59,418 nucleotides of DNA from CAIYHK01 sp964638795 (GTDB lineage: Bacteria > Actinomycetota > Acidimicrobiia > Acidimicrobiales > Ilumatobacteraceae). This document shows positions 8,235 through 17,113 of this stretch, one piece after another. A model generated the notes under the pieces. The model worked only from the letters and a program-made list of their open reading frames with translations. It was not told where the DNA came from and ran no database searches. A program made the position numbers and the translations under genes. Numbering within the stretch: position 1 is the stretch's first letter; each line of letters starts with the position of its first letter. The DNA lies in assembly GCA_964638795.1 (NCBI GenBank), contig CAZXAX010000003.1, positions 1 through 59,418 on the forward strand, given 5' to 3'.

Positions 8235-8822
8235 TTACTTGGCGAGCCAAGCTGGGCGCTTGGTTTCGTAGGAACTGATCGCATCGGCGTGGGTGAGGGT
8301 AATTCCGATGTCGTCAAGGCCGTTAAGGAACCGATGCTGAACAGATTCGTTCATCGGGAATGATGCCTTCAGCCCCAGTGCGGGCACTTCGACAACAAGT
8401 TTTTCCATGTCCACTGTGATTGGAGTTGCTGGATCTTTTTCGATTGCATCCCAGATGCGTACAACATCTGATTCGGGCAGCACCACTGGCACTAGCCCGT
8501 TCTTTGTGCAGTTGTTGCGGAAGATGTCCGAAAATGATGGTGCGATTACCGCGTCAAAGCCGTACTGCTGAATCGCCCACACGGCATGTTCACGCGATGA
8601 ACCAACACCGAACGACGGCCCCGCCACCAGAACCGTGGCTCCCGCAAAGCGTTGATCGTTGAGAACGAAGTCTTTGTCGTCACGCCATGTGGAGAACAGG
8701 CCCGCTTCAAAGCCAGTGCGTTCCACGCGCTTCAACCAGTCCGCTGGAATGATTTGGTCGGTGTCAACATCACTGCGTCGCAGTGGCACACCGGTTCCCG
8801 TGATTACGTGTACAGCTTTCAT
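8235..8822 (-). CDS. leuD: 3-isopropylmalate dehydratase small subunit
   Basis: A 195-residue aconitase-type swivel domain. It contains RRSDVDTDQIIPADWLKR at the N-terminus and VLVAGPSFGVGSSREHAVWA near residue 65, the hallmark of LeuD, and matches the usual length of about 195-200. With LeuC it isomerises 2-isopropylmalate to 3-isopropylmalate in leucine synthesis and, with CimA, citramalate to 3-methylmalate on the way to 2-oxobutyrate and isoleucine. It starts two bases after the leuC stop, so the two are one transcript. It is convergent with, and directly abuts, the helicase gene. Confidence 0.95.
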   Translation of the reverse strand: MKAVHVITGTGVPLRRSDVDTDQIIPADWLKRVERTGFEAGLFSTWRDDKDFVLNDQRFAGATVLVAGPSFGVGSSREHAVWAIQQYGFDAVIAPSFSDIFRNNCTKNGLVPVVLPESDVVRIWDAIEKDPATPITVDMEKLVVEVPALGLKASFPMNESVQHRFLNGLDDIGITLTHADAISSYETKRPAWLAK

Positions 8823-8824
8823 GG

Positions 8825-10069
8825 TTAGCGTCCTCCCAGATCGTCGGGTGTGGCGAAGTGTCCGGCCACGGCAGTGGCAGCGGCGATTGCAGGGGACACG
8901 AGATGTGTGCGACCGCCTCGGCCTTGGCGGCCTTCAAAGTTGCGGTTGCTCGTGCTCGCGGCGCGTTCGCCGGGTGCGAGTTTGTCGGGATTCATGGCCA
9001 GACACATCGAGCACCCTGGCTCACGCCAATCAGCGCCAGCAGCTTTGAAGATTTTGTCGAGACCCTCGGCTTCTGCCTGCGCTTTGACCGCGTGACTGCC
9101 TGGCACGATCATGGCGCGCTTAATTGATACCTTGCGGCCATCGAGCACCGCAGCGGCAGCACGTAGATCTTCAATGCGACCGTTGGTACATGACCCTATG
9201 AAGATCGTGTCTACTGGGATGTCGCGAATTGGTGTACCGGCTTTGAGGCCCATGTAGTCGAGCGCGCGCGCAACGTTGTCGCGCACAGTTGGGTCAGCAA
9301 AATCATCAGGGGAGGGGATGCTTGATGTGATCGGCGCAACTTGTGCCGGGTTTGTACCCCAAGACACATGTGGAGCGATGTCGCGCCCGTGCAGAACCAC
9401 TTCCTTGTCCCATTTCGCACCTGCATCGGTTTGAAGCTTGCGCCATTCGTCAAGTGCTTGTTCCCATGCCTTGCCCTTTGGCGCATGCTTGCGTCCTTCG
9501 AGGTACGTAAAAGTCGAATCGTCCGGCGCAACCAACCCGGCACGCGCACCAGCTTCGATTGACATGTTGCACACAGTCATGCGACCTTCCATCGAAAGGC
9601 TGCGAATTACAGAACCGCGGTATTCAATTACGTGGCCGATTCCACCGCCGGTTCCGATCTTGCCAATGATTGCCAGAATCACGTCTTTAGCAGTGGAACC
9701 AACTGGCAACTCGCCATCGACTTCGACACTCATGTACTTCGGTGCGGACTGTGGAAGTGTCTGGGTCGCAAGAACGTGTTCAACCTCACTGGTGCCGATA
9801 CCAAATGCAAGCGCACCGAATGCTCCGTGAGTTGCCGTGTGACTGTCGCCGCACACGATGGTCATGCCTGGAAGTGTGCGCCCCTGCTCTGGGCCNNNNN
9901 NNNNNNNNNNNNNNNNNNNNNNNNNNNNNNNNNNNNNNNNNNNNNNNNNNNNNNNNNNNNNNNNNNNNNNNNNNNNNNNNNNNNNNNNNNNNNNNATCAG
10001 CGAGTTGCCGTTCTCATCTGTGTGGACCAAGTGGTTGTTCCACACCTTCTCTGGAAGTGTTGTTGCCAT
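8825..10069 (-). CDS. leuC: 3-isopropylmalate dehydratase large subunit, interrupted by assembly gap
   Basis: Large aconitase-type subunit. After the gap it reads GPEQGRTLPGMTIVCGDSHT and continues with FIGSCTNGRIEDLR and PGCSMCLAMNPDKL, which supply the three [4Fe-4S] cysteines. Before the gap come MATTLPEKVW and HTDENGNSL. I take the ATG at 10069; an upstream in-frame start at 10090 falls inside the regulatory region. Compared with E. coli LeuC, about 86 residues belong where the 100 Ns give room for 34, so the true gap is nearer 260 bases. The gene is divergent from the IclR regulator and leads the leuCD operon. Confidence 0.95.
   Translation of the reverse strand: MATTLPEKVWNNHLVHTDENGNSLXXXXXXXXXXXXXXXXXXXXXXXXXXXXXXXXXXGPEQGRTLPGMTIVCGDSHTATHGAFGALAFGIGTSEVEHVLATQTLPQSAPKYMSVEVDGELPVGSTAKDVILAIIGKIGTGGGIGHVIEYRGSVIRSLSMEGRMTVCNMSIEAGARAGLVAPDDSTFTYLEGRKHAPKGKAWEQALDEWRKLQTDAGAKWDKEVVLHGRDIAPHVSWGTNPAQVAPITSSIPSPDDFADPTVRDNVARALDYMGLKAGTPIRDIPVDTIFIGSCTNGRIEDLRAAAAVLDGRKVSIKRAMIVPGSHAVKAQAEAEGLDKIFKAAGADWREPGCSMCLAMNPDKLAPGERAASTSNRNFEGRQGRGGRTHLVSPAIAAATAVAGHFATPDDLGGR
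9896..9995. other. assembly gap (100 N) inside leuC
   Basis: Fixed-size N run. From the LeuC family length the missing sequence is estimated at roughly 260 bases. Confidence 0.95.
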
Positions 10070-10089
10070 ATTCGTCTCGGTTCTTTGCA

Positions 10090-10108
10090 AATCTCACTAT
10101 GTGGGATT
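10090..10108. promoter_or_regulatory. candidate operator of the NdgR/LtbR-like regulator
   Basis: AATCTCAC-TAT-GTGGGATT is a 19-base palindrome with one mismatched pair. It sits in the 52-base space between the divergent leuC and IclR-type gene starts, the expected place for a shared operator controlling leuCD and the regulator itself. Confidence 0.55.
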
Positions 10109-10121
10109 AGATTCCTAACTA

Positions 10122-10775
10122 ATGGACAGTGTAGGTGGAGTTGGCGTTCTTGACAAGGCGATGACCGTGATTGAAGCGATTCGGGCGGCGGGTTCGCTCA
10201 CGTTGCTCGACCTCGTTGATGCAACCGGTATCCCGCGGGCGACATCACACAGACTCGCAAGCGCGCTCGAACAGCATGGAATGCTGCGCCGTGATGAACT
10301 CGGCCGCTACCACTTAGGAACAACTTTCGTTGCACTCGGCGAAGCCGCGGAGCGCGACTTCCCACTTGCTTCACGTACGCGACCAATTGTTGAGACACTT
10401 CAGCGAACGACTCGCGAAGGTGTGCAGTTCTACGTGAAGGAGGGCAACATGCGGCGTTGCCTCGTATCGGTCGAAGCCAGTCACGGACTTCGCTGGATCG
10501 TGCCTGAAGGTTCATTACTTCCGTTGTCCAAGGGCTCAGCGGGGCACATTCTGAGTGGCGCAAAAATTGGCCCTTCTGGCTACTTTGAGTCTGTTGAGGA
10601 ACGCGAAGCTGGAGTTGCATCCGTCTCGGCACCGGTGCGGTCGCGGTCAGGTGTGCTGTTGGGCGCACTGTGTATTTCCGGCCCGCTTGAGCGCATGACG
10701 CGCAAGCCTGGAGTGAAATATGGGAAAAAGCTTTTGGTGTCAGCAGCGGAGTTGCAACGACAGATTGGAATCTAG
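10122..10775 (+). CDS. ndgR: IclR-family transcriptional regulator of leucine biosynthesis (NdgR/LtbR type)
   Basis: A 217-residue IclR protein with an N-terminal winged helix-turn-helix (SGSLTLLDLVDATGIPRATSHRLAS-like region, about 25-53) and a C-terminal effector domain ending REAGVASVSAPVRSRSG (about 163-179). The N-terminal VGVLDKA signature and the ASVSAPVR segment match the actinobacterial NdgR/LtbR group, whose genes lie divergent to leuCD and whose products control leuCD and other amino-acid genes. At 217 residues it is somewhat shorter than Streptomyces homologues (about 238). Context and sequence agree; the direction of control (repression or activation) is not visible. Confidence 0.85.
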   Translation: MDSVGGVGVLDKAMTVIEAIRAAGSLTLLDLVDATGIPRATSHRLASALEQHGMLRRDELGRYHLGTTFVALGEAAERDFPLASRTRPIVETLQRTTREGVQFYVKEGNMRRCLVSVEASHGLRWIVPEGSLLPLSKGSAGHILSGAKIGPSGYFESVEEREAGVASVSAPVRSRSGVLLGALCISGPLERMTRKPGVKYGKKLLVSAAELQRQIGI

Positions 10776-10815
10776 GCGTCTTCCCAAACGTTGAATCGTT
10801 GGCGCACTTGTGTGC

Positions 10816-11310
10816 ATGACCAACACCATTTCCACAACTGACCCAAACGATGCGGCCAACACGCGCCTGTTACGTGCAATCGAGCGGCAACTTCACGAGA
10901 GTGAAATCGGATTCCAGCTAGACAAAGCGAGACTTTACGGTGCCACCACAAATCCATCGCCGAATGTTGATGATCCAAGTGAAATGTTCCGTCTTTGCTT
11001 CTTGGATGCGCATCAGGATGTTTATGACCTCCTTGAGCGCCCATCAAGTTCGGTGGCAAGAGTTTTTGATGCCGCAATTCTCGTGACCACAGGTTGGGCT
11101 ACTCCGATTGAGAACTCAAGTGCAGAGCGCCGGCGTGTGCGTCTTACAGTGATGGTCTCAAACGAGGGTGTGGTTTCGGGGCTGCGATTTGAGGACGAAT
11201 CATGTGAAGTGCTGCTCGATGAAGGCAGTGCTACTGGGGCGTTGAATGATGCAGTTCTGCATTTCTGGTTCGGTAGCGACGCTCCCTTGCATTCATCGGA
11301 AGCCGAGTAA
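10816..11310 (+). CDS. conserved hypothetical protein (164 aa)
   Basis: I do not recognise this protein. It is a soluble, acidic alpha/beta-type polypeptide with no signal peptide, membrane helix or clear catalytic motif. It has a helical N-terminal part (NTRLLRAIERQLHESEIGFQL), then a segment DAAILVTTGWATPIENS followed by RRRVRLTVMVSNEGVVSGLRF, which resembles small actinobacterial proteins of unknown function. The frame could also begin at the GTG six bases upstream. It lies between the IclR regulator and nadA on the same strand, with 40 and 51 bases between stop and start, and shows no clear functional link to either. Confidence 0.65.
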   Translation: MTNTISTTDPNDAANTRLLRAIERQLHESEIGFQLDKARLYGATTNPSPNVDDPSEMFRLCFLDAHQDVYDLLERPSSSVARVFDAAILVTTGWATPIENSSAERRRVRLTVMVSNEGVVSGLRFEDESCEVLLDEGSATGALNDAVLHFWFGSDAPLHSSEAE

Positions 11311-11319
11311 CAAGCCAAA

Positions 11320-11357
11320 CCAAGGGCTGAATTCAAGGCATCACCTTCTAGCCTTGG
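11320..11357 (+). promoter_or_regulatory. inverted repeat just before nadA
   Basis: CCAAGGGCT (11320-11328) and AGCCTTGG (11350-11357) form a stem with one bulged base. Its 3' arm runs into the GGAG that would serve as ribosome site for the GTG at 11362. It may be a leader hairpin or operator for the nad operon; the evidence is only the repeat and its place. Confidence 0.3.
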
Positions 11358-11361
11358 AGAT

Positions 11362-12351
11362 GTGACAACCGAAGCTGTCGAAATCCTCCCGTCAGATTGG
11401 CGCGAACAAGTACGCAATCTGGCCGCAGAGAAAGACGCTGTGATTCTCGCGCACAACTATCAAGTGCCCGAGATCCAGGACATCGCAGATCATGTAGGTG
11501 ATTCACTGGCGCTTTCACGTGTTGCAGCGAAGGCAAAACAGTCAACGATCATTTTTTGTGGCGTTCACTTCATGGCCGAGACTGCCAAGATTCTCGCTTA
11601 CGAGAAGCGGGTACTTATTCCAGATGCAAATGCAGGGTGCTCGCTAGCCGACACCATTACGGCTGCTCAACTGCGGGCTTGGAAGGCAGAGCACCCCGAT
11701 GCGGTGGTCGTGAGCTACGTGAACACCACGGCTGCGGTCAAAGCTGAAACAGATATCTGTTGCACCTCATCAAATGCTGTTGATGTAGTTGCATCAATTC
11801 CCGAAGATCGTGAAGTTCTCTTCTGCCCAGACCAGTTTCTTGGCGCGCATGTGCAACGCATCACGGGTCGCAAAAACATGCACATTTGGATGGGTGAGTG
11901 CCATGTGCACGCAGGCATAAATGGTGCAGAGCTGAAAGCAATGGTGCAAGCAGAACCCGAAGCGGAGCTGTTCGTGCACCCGGAATGTGGCTGCGCTACG
12001 AGTGCGATGTATCTCGCAGGTGCTGGCGTTGTTCCCCCAGAGCGCACCAAGATTCTTTCCACTGGTGCGATGGTTGAAGCGGCACGGAACACCACTGCGA
12101 GCAAAGTTCTAGTTGCAACCGAGACCGGGATGATTTACCAACTCGAGAAGGCAAATCCTCGCGTTGAATTTCTGGCCGTGAATCGAGCCGCGGTCTGCAA
12201 GTACATGAAGATGATCACGCCGGGAAAACTTCTCCGTTCGCTGAAGATGGGTGTGGATGAAGTGAATGTGCCAAAAGAAACCGCAGACGCTGCGCGGTTA
12301 TCGGTGGAGAGAATGATCGCTCTGGGGCAACCCTCGCTAACTGGCGAATAG
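11362..12351 (+). CDS. nadA: quinolinate synthase
   Basis: A 329-residue NadA, the iron-sulfur enzyme that condenses iminoaspartate with dihydroxyacetone phosphate to quinolinate. Visible are AHNYQVPEIQDIADHVGDSLAL near the N-terminus, PDANAGCSLADTI with C93, HPECGC (206-211) and VCKYMK with C279, supplying the [4Fe-4S] ligands. The GTG at 11362 gives the expected N-terminus, although the GGAG upstream is unusually close (two bases). It is the first gene of a nadA-nadB-nadC operon; nadB starts three bases after its stop. Confidence 0.95.
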   Translation: MTTEAVEILPSDWREQVRNLAAEKDAVILAHNYQVPEIQDIADHVGDSLALSRVAAKAKQSTIIFCGVHFMAETAKILAYEKRVLIPDANAGCSLADTITAAQLRAWKAEHPDAVVVSYVNTTAAVKAETDICCTSSNAVDVVASIPEDREVLFCPDQFLGAHVQRITGRKNMHIWMGECHVHAGINGAELKAMVQAEPEAELFVHPECGCATSAMYLAGAGVVPPERTKILSTGAMVEAARNTTASKVLVATETGMIYQLEKANPRVEFLAVNRAAVCKYMKMITPGKLLRSLKMGVDEVNVPKETADAARLSVERMIALGQPSLTGE

Positions 12352-12354
12352 CTG

Positions 12355-13986
12355 ATGCTTCCCCAGCGAATCGCCCTTCCGCACTCTTCATGGACACGTG
12401 AAGTTGATGTGGTGGTGCTGGGGTCAGGTGCTGCAGGTTTGTCCGCTGCACTTGCTGCACGGCCGGTACGAGACGTTTTGATAATCACCAAAGACACCCT
12501 CGATGCAGGAAGCACCGCGTGGGCACAAGGTGGGTTGGCAGCAGTCCTAGACCCACGCGACAGCATTGAAGAGCACGTGCAGGACACGCTGGCGGCGGGT
12601 GCAGGACTGTGCGACGAGGCAAATGTGCGCATGTTGGTTGCTGAAGCGCCGACTGCGATTCGATATTTGCAGAGGCTCGGTGCGGCATTTGATCGCAGCG
12701 AAAACGAACTAGCACTCACTCGTGAAGGTGGACATTCGCAGCGCCGCATAGTTCATGCCGGCGGCGACCGGTCAGGGGCAGAAGTGCAACGCACCCTTGA
12801 TGAGAGTGTTCGTGCCGCTGGTGTTGATGTGCTGGAGCGCGCTGTCGCAGTAGATCTTGTGATTGGTGTGGATGCCAGTGGTAATTCGGCGGTCATGGGT
12901 GTTGATGTAGCCATCTGCGATGAACGGGGAGCCGTCGTTTCGGTGGGGCGAGTATTCGCGCCTGCGGTGATTATTGCCACGGGTGGATTCGGACAAGTTT
13001 TTGCCAGTACATCTAACCCTCCTGCAGTAACTGGTGATGGTTTGGCAATGGCATTAAGAGCAGGGGCGGTTGCGCGTGATCTTGAGTTCGTCCAATTCCA
13101 TCCGACAGTGCTGTGGGCAGGAGTTGAAGCAAAGGGTCAACTCGCATTGATCTCAGAAGCAGTGCGTGGTGAAGGTGCATTGCTGTACGACGCCGCGGGT
13201 GAACGCGTGATGCAAGGCGTGCATCCAATGGAGGACCTTGCGCCACGCGATGTTGTGGCGGCCGCAATTAGTTCTCGCATGGCTGCATCACCAAATGGTG
13301 TGGGTACACATGTGTATCTAGACGCTCGAATGATCAATAACTTTGCAGAGCGATTCCCAGCCATTTTCGCATCTTGCATGAATAACGGTATCGATCCCCG
13401 TAAGGAGATGATTCCAGTTGCACCAGCAGCTCATTACGTATGTGGTGGGGTAGATGCAGATCTCGATGGCCGGACAAATATCAGTGGATTGTTTGCAGTA
13501 GGGGAAGTCGCATGCACTGGAGTGCATGGCGCGAATCGCTTGGCTTCGAACAGTCTCACTGAAGGTGTTGTGGCTGGAACTCGAGTTGGGCGAACACTTG
13601 CTTGGGACTTGCCACGAACCGATCACCTTGCGCCCGTGTCATTTCCACAGGGCTACGTCTTTGGTATCGATTCTGATGCACGTACCGCAACCCGCGCGGC
13701 AATGTCGCGTGATTTTGGAGTGATGCGTGACCCCACAAAGATGAAATCCGCCATCGCGGAACTCGACTCACTGGCTGCTCCTGGTGCTGAGCCACTCTCG
13801 CGGCAGACCATTGAGGCAGCGAATCTGCTGACAATTGCCACTGCTGTAGCCAAAGCTGCAATGCAACGTACCGAGAGTCGTGGTTGCCACCGCCGGACTG
13901 ATTTTGCCGGGCCCGTGCCTGAATGGGAGCGGCATATCGATGTGCGTCTTCATGACGGCGCGATAAGAATTGACGATCATGCCTGA
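12355..13986 (+). CDS. nadB: L-aspartate oxidase
   Basis: A 543-residue flavoprotein of the succinate dehydrogenase/fumarate reductase family that oxidises L-aspartate to iminoaspartate for NadA. It shows the FAD-binding VVVLGSGAAGLSAALAA (about 15-31), the STAWAQGGLAAV flavin loop, EFVQFHPT, the catalytic-region segment GEGALLYD and the late GEVACTGVHGANRLASNSL. Its length is typical. The stop overlaps the start region of nadC, indicating coupled translation of the operon. Confidence 0.96.
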   Translation: MLPQRIALPHSSWTREVDVVVLGSGAAGLSAALAARPVRDVLIITKDTLDAGSTAWAQGGLAAVLDPRDSIEEHVQDTLAAGAGLCDEANVRMLVAEAPTAIRYLQRLGAAFDRSENELALTREGGHSQRRIVHAGGDRSGAEVQRTLDESVRAAGVDVLERAVAVDLVIGVDASGNSAVMGVDVAICDERGAVVSVGRVFAPAVIIATGGFGQVFASTSNPPAVTGDGLAMALRAGAVARDLEFVQFHPTVLWAGVEAKGQLALISEAVRGEGALLYDAAGERVMQGVHPMEDLAPRDVVAAAISSRMAASPNGVGTHVYLDARMINNFAERFPAIFASCMNNGIDPRKEMIPVAPAAHYVCGGVDADLDGRTNISGLFAVGEVACTGVHGANRLASNSLTEGVVAGTRVGRTLAWDLPRTDHLAPVSFPQGYVFGIDSDARTATRAAMSRDFGVMRDPTKMKSAIAELDSLAAPGAEPLSRQTIEAANLLTIATAVAKAAMQRTESRGCHRRTDFAGPVPEWERHIDVRLHDGAIRIDDHA

Positions 13987-14899
13987 GTTCAGTGAGTTGT
14001 CACCCAACACCCGAGGGCTTCTCGAAGCGGTCGGACTCCCATCTCACTCGGTACGCGAGATCATTGTCAATGCACTGCTCGAAGATCTTGTCGATGGTGA
14101 CGACATCACCACAAATTCCACAGTGCCCGCGGAGCAGCGAAGCGAGGGTGTATTTGCATCGCGCGCTGAAGGTTGCATTGCTGGAGTACCACTTGCAATC
14201 GCTGTACTCGACGTGATTGGTGGCGAGATAAGCACAGAGATACTCCGCGGTGATGGTGCGCGCGTGAAGAAAGGCGATCACATTTTGCGAGTGGCTGCAC
14301 CAACACGCAGGCTGTTGACTGCGGAGCGCACCGCGTTGAATCTCTTGTGTCACCTATCGGGTGTGGCAACGCACACAGCTAGGTGGACCGATGCTTTGCA
14401 AGGCACAACGGCCAAAGTGCGTGATACCCGCAAAACCACTCCTGGATTGCGAGCCCTCGAGAAGTACGCCGTGCGTTGCGGCGGTGGATTGAACCACCGG
14501 ATGTCGCTGTCTGATGCCGCACTGGTGAAGGACAACCACATCGTCGCCGCGGGTGGCGTGGCGGAAGCATTTGCAAAGATTCGCGCTGTCGCCTCGCACA
14601 TTCCAATTGAGATTGAAGTGGACACAATTGAACAACTTGAGACAGCACTAGCGGCCGGTGCTGATGTTGTCCTGCTTGACAACATGCCCCCCGAAGTTTT
14701 GCGTCAGGCTGTTGCAGTTTCGCGCGACCACACCAAGAAAACAGGCAAAGCCGTGATTCTTGAGGCAAGTGGCGGACTCACACTTGCCAACGCCAACGAA
14801 GTCGCCGCTACGGGTATCGACTTCATCTCAGTTGGCGCGCTCACGCACTCATCGCCAGTACTTGATATCGGGCTTGATCTGACAACAGTTGTCAGCTGA
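13979..14899 (+). CDS. nadC: nicotinate-nucleotide pyrophosphorylase (carboxylating), quinolinate phosphoribosyltransferase
   Basis: A 306-residue NadC that turns quinolinate plus PRPP into nicotinate mononucleotide, closing the de novo NAD branch begun by NadB and NadA. It shows LLCHLSGVATHT, the DTRKTTPGLRALEKYAVRCGG signature (residues about 140-160; the strongest family mark), HIVAAGG, and the C-terminal barrel strands EIEVDTIEQL, VVLLDNMPPE and LEASGGLT. I chose the ATG at 13979, inside the end of nadB; a TTG three codons earlier is possible. Its last eight bases overlap the convergent ABC1 kinase gene through a shared palindrome TCAGCTGA. Confidence 0.95.
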   Translation: MPEFSELSPNTRGLLEAVGLPSHSVREIIVNALLEDLVDGDDITTNSTVPAEQRSEGVFASRAEGCIAGVPLAIAVLDVIGGEISTEILRGDGARVKKGDHILRVAAPTRRLLTAERTALNLLCHLSGVATHTARWTDALQGTTAKVRDTRKTTPGLRALEKYAVRCGGGLNHRMSLSDAALVKDNHIVAAGGVAEAFAKIRAVASHIPIEIEVDTIEQLETALAAGADVVLLDNMPPEVLRQAVAVSRDHTKKTGKAVILEASGGLTLANANEVAATGIDFISVGALTHSSPVLDIGLDLTTVVS

Positions 14900-16274
14900 G
14901 CTTTTGCTCCAGCCATTCCGCTTCTTCTGATCCCATTGGGGTTGAGGGTGAACCATTCACCATTGGCCAGATTTCCTCGGAGATCAACCGATAGTTACCA
15001 GTTGCGCCAAGCTCACCAAGTAGTGCATAGAGGCCAAGGTTTATTCGCTGAATAAATACAAATGCACGAGGCACGGATGCGTATTGAGCGATTGGACTGC
15101 TGCGGTCAAAGGTATGCCGCACAATTGACGTGGCGTAATCCGAATCCCACGTGGTGATCTTTGATTCGCGTACGGGAGAGTAAAAGTGCGAGAAGTATTC
15201 GCCCGCTTCATCGGTTGTAATCGGCGCATCTTTCTGCAAGAGACCAGCATTCTCCACGATCATTCGGAATTTGGCATCATCATGTTGAATGGCAGCGGCT
15301 TCGACCATGTCTTGAAAGGTTTGCATTTCATCGTCCGTGAAGTGCTTAATCAAGCCGAAATCGAGAAATGAAACTTTTCCGTTGCCGTGGAAGATGTAAT
15401 TGCCGGGATGCGGATCGCCATTGAACATATGGAATCGGTACAGGCTTCGAAATACGAACCTAAAGAGTGTTTCGCCCGCTTTGTCACGCTCTTCTTGACT
15501 CCATGTAAGAAGTTCTTGCCAAGTGTGACCCACCACGAGATCAGTAGTGAGCACTCTGGAAGTTGATAGATGATCCACGACTTCAGGGACATTGATGTAT
15601 GGATGGCCACGATAGAAATCCGCGAACAAGCGCTGGTTCTTGGCTTCACGTGTGTAGTCCAACTCTTCGATGAGTCGCTCACGAATCTCAGCCACCATCT
15701 CATCTGGGTCCAAGCCTTTGAATCCGAGCGACAAGAGGGTGCCAAGAAGATCCGCGTTGCGAAGGTCAGCCTCAATTGCCTGGTCAACACCGGGGTATTG
15801 AATCTTCACAGCAACCGCACGCTCAGTATTAGTAGTCGGGTCAAGAATCAGTGCGCGGTGAACCTGCCCGATTGACGCCGCTGCGATTGGCGTTGGATCC
15901 CACTCGAGGAAGAGTTCAGATACATCACGACCAAACTCTTCACGAATAACTGATTCGGCGAGCTCGCGGCTCATTGGTGGAGCACTTGCTTGCAGTTGCT
16001 GAAGTGTTAGTCGCAAAGCATCTGGAAGGCCATTATCGAGGTAACTCGCCATCTGGCCGAGTTTCATCATTGCGCCTTTCATGTGGCCGAGACGCTCAGT
16101 TATTTGTTCCGCTGTTCGCATTTCGCGTTCGGCGGTCAACTGTTCTTTGCGTTCAGCCGAGGCGAACATTTTGCGCGCAGCAGTTGTGGCGTATCCGCCA
16201 CCGATTCGAGCACCAAGGCCGGCCACTGCAAGTGTGCGGCGCACACGACTGCGTCGAAATAGCTTCTCGGCCAT
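14892..16274 (-). CDS. ABC1/AarF/UbiB-family atypical kinase-like protein
   Basis: A 460-residue member of the ABC1 (UbiB/AarF) family. The N-terminal family motif appears as MMKLGQMASYLDNGLPDAL (KxGQ), followed by an ATP-site region SIGQVHRA, VAVKIQYPGVD, and the catalytic-like DPHPGNYIFHGNGKVSFLDFG loop. Family members bind ATP and influence isoprenoid-quinone or lipid metabolism, but actinobacteria use menaquinone and the precise role is open. There is no clear C-terminal transmembrane pair. It lies three bases downstream of the alpha/beta hydrolase stop, in the same transcription unit. Confidence 0.88.
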   Translation of the reverse strand: MAEKLFRRSRVRRTLAVAGLGARIGGGYATTAARKMFASAERKEQLTAEREMRTAEQITERLGHMKGAMMKLGQMASYLDNGLPDALRLTLQQLQASAPPMSRELAESVIREEFGRDVSELFLEWDPTPIAAASIGQVHRALILDPTTNTERAVAVKIQYPGVDQAIEADLRNADLLGTLLSLGFKGLDPDEMVAEIRERLIEELDYTREAKNQRLFADFYRGHPYINVPEVVDHLSTSRVLTTDLVVGHTWQELLTWSQEERDKAGETLFRFVFRSLYRFHMFNGDPHPGNYIFHGNGKVSFLDFGLIKHFTDDEMQTFQDMVEAAAIQHDDAKFRMIVENAGLLQKDAPITTDEAGEYFSHFYSPVRESKITTWDSDYATSIVRHTFDRSSPIAQYASVPRAFVFIQRINLGLYALLGELGATGNYRLISEEIWPMVNGSPSTPMGSEEAEWLEQKLS

Positions 16275-16276
16275 CG

Positions 16277-17098
16277 CTACACCCTCGCCAGTGCGGACTG
16301 ACAGGCCCGCACAAGGGCGGGCACGAAGGAGTGTTGGTGCTCTACCACGGCATCGTGATTTCCGTCTGAGCGAAACGCCTCGGCTTGTGGCAACGCTTCA
16401 AACAGTTTGATTTGGCGCTTGGTTGGGACAACGTTGTCCGACATGGTGACCAGCACCGATGCGGGCAGATCGAGTTCGTGCAGCCAAGCGCGGGAATCAA
16501 ATTCTCCGATAGCGCTACCTGCTTCAAGAATCATGCGCCAGTCGTGTCGCGAGGCCTCTTCAATCGCCCATGGATGCCAGCCTTCGGCCTTGCGATTCAG
16601 ATACGCATGCTCTGTAATCCACTGACGTGCTTGGGCTGGTGTGTACTTAGCAAGAGTGGCGAGCCCTGANNNNNNNNNNNNNNNNNNNNNNNNNNNNNNN
16701 NNNNNNNNNNNNNNNNNNNNNNNNNNNNNNNNNNNNNNNNNNNNNNNNNNNNNNNNNNNNNNNNNNNNNCGGCCGTGTCCGCGGTGATCGAGGGCGACAA
16801 TATTGAAATGTTCAGCAAGTGCGTCGTACGAAGTGAACCAGTTGAGATCAGCTGTAGCCGTCCAGCCATGCAATAGGAACAGGGTCTTGCCATCGGCATG
16901 GTTGAAACGCTCACGTATGAAGGTGGTTCCGCGTCCTTCTAACTCGACATGGCGTCCAGGTGGAACCGGTGGTTGTGTCGGTGCAATCTCATCAACCACC
17001 TCAATTGCATGCGAAAGGGCATCAACGGTGTCGCGCATTGCACTGAAGTCATGGGCAAGCGACTGAACTTCTTCGCTCAGTGAATGCTTTGAGTCCAC
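16277..17098 (-). CDS. alpha/beta hydrolase, interrupted by assembly gap
   Basis: The N-terminal part shows the strand and oxyanion region LFLLHGWTATADLNW and the next strand FNIVALDHRGHG, the classic start of an alpha/beta hydrolase. The 100-N gap (16670-16769) follows at once and removes the nucleophile elbow. The C-terminal part has the acid-strand segment ASVLVTMSDNVVP and the histidine region DGNHDAVVEHQHSF. The N-terminal leader MDSKHSLSEEVQSLAHDFSAM is helical and not a signal peptide. Substrate unknown. It lies between greA and the ABC1 kinase gene on the same strand with short spacers, so the three may form one operon. Confidence 0.85.
   Translation of the reverse strand: MDSKHSLSEEVQSLAHDFSAMRDTVDALSHAIEVVDEIAPTQPPVPPGRHVELEGRGTTFIRERFNHADGKTLFLLHGWTATADLNWFTSYDALAEHFNIVALDHRGHGXXXXXXXXXXXXXXXXXXXXXXXXXXXXXXXXXXSGLATLAKYTPAQARQWITEHAYLNRKAEGWHPWAIEEASRHDWRMILEAGSAIGEFDSRAWLHELDLPASVLVTMSDNVVPTKRQIKLFEALPQAEAFRSDGNHDAVVEHQHSFVPALVRACQSALARV
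16670..16769. other. assembly gap (100 N) inside alpha/beta hydrolase gene
   Basis: Fixed-size N run that removes the segment expected to carry the GxSxG nucleophile elbow. Confidence 0.95.
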
Positions 17099-17113
17099 AT
17101 CTCCCTTTCGGGT

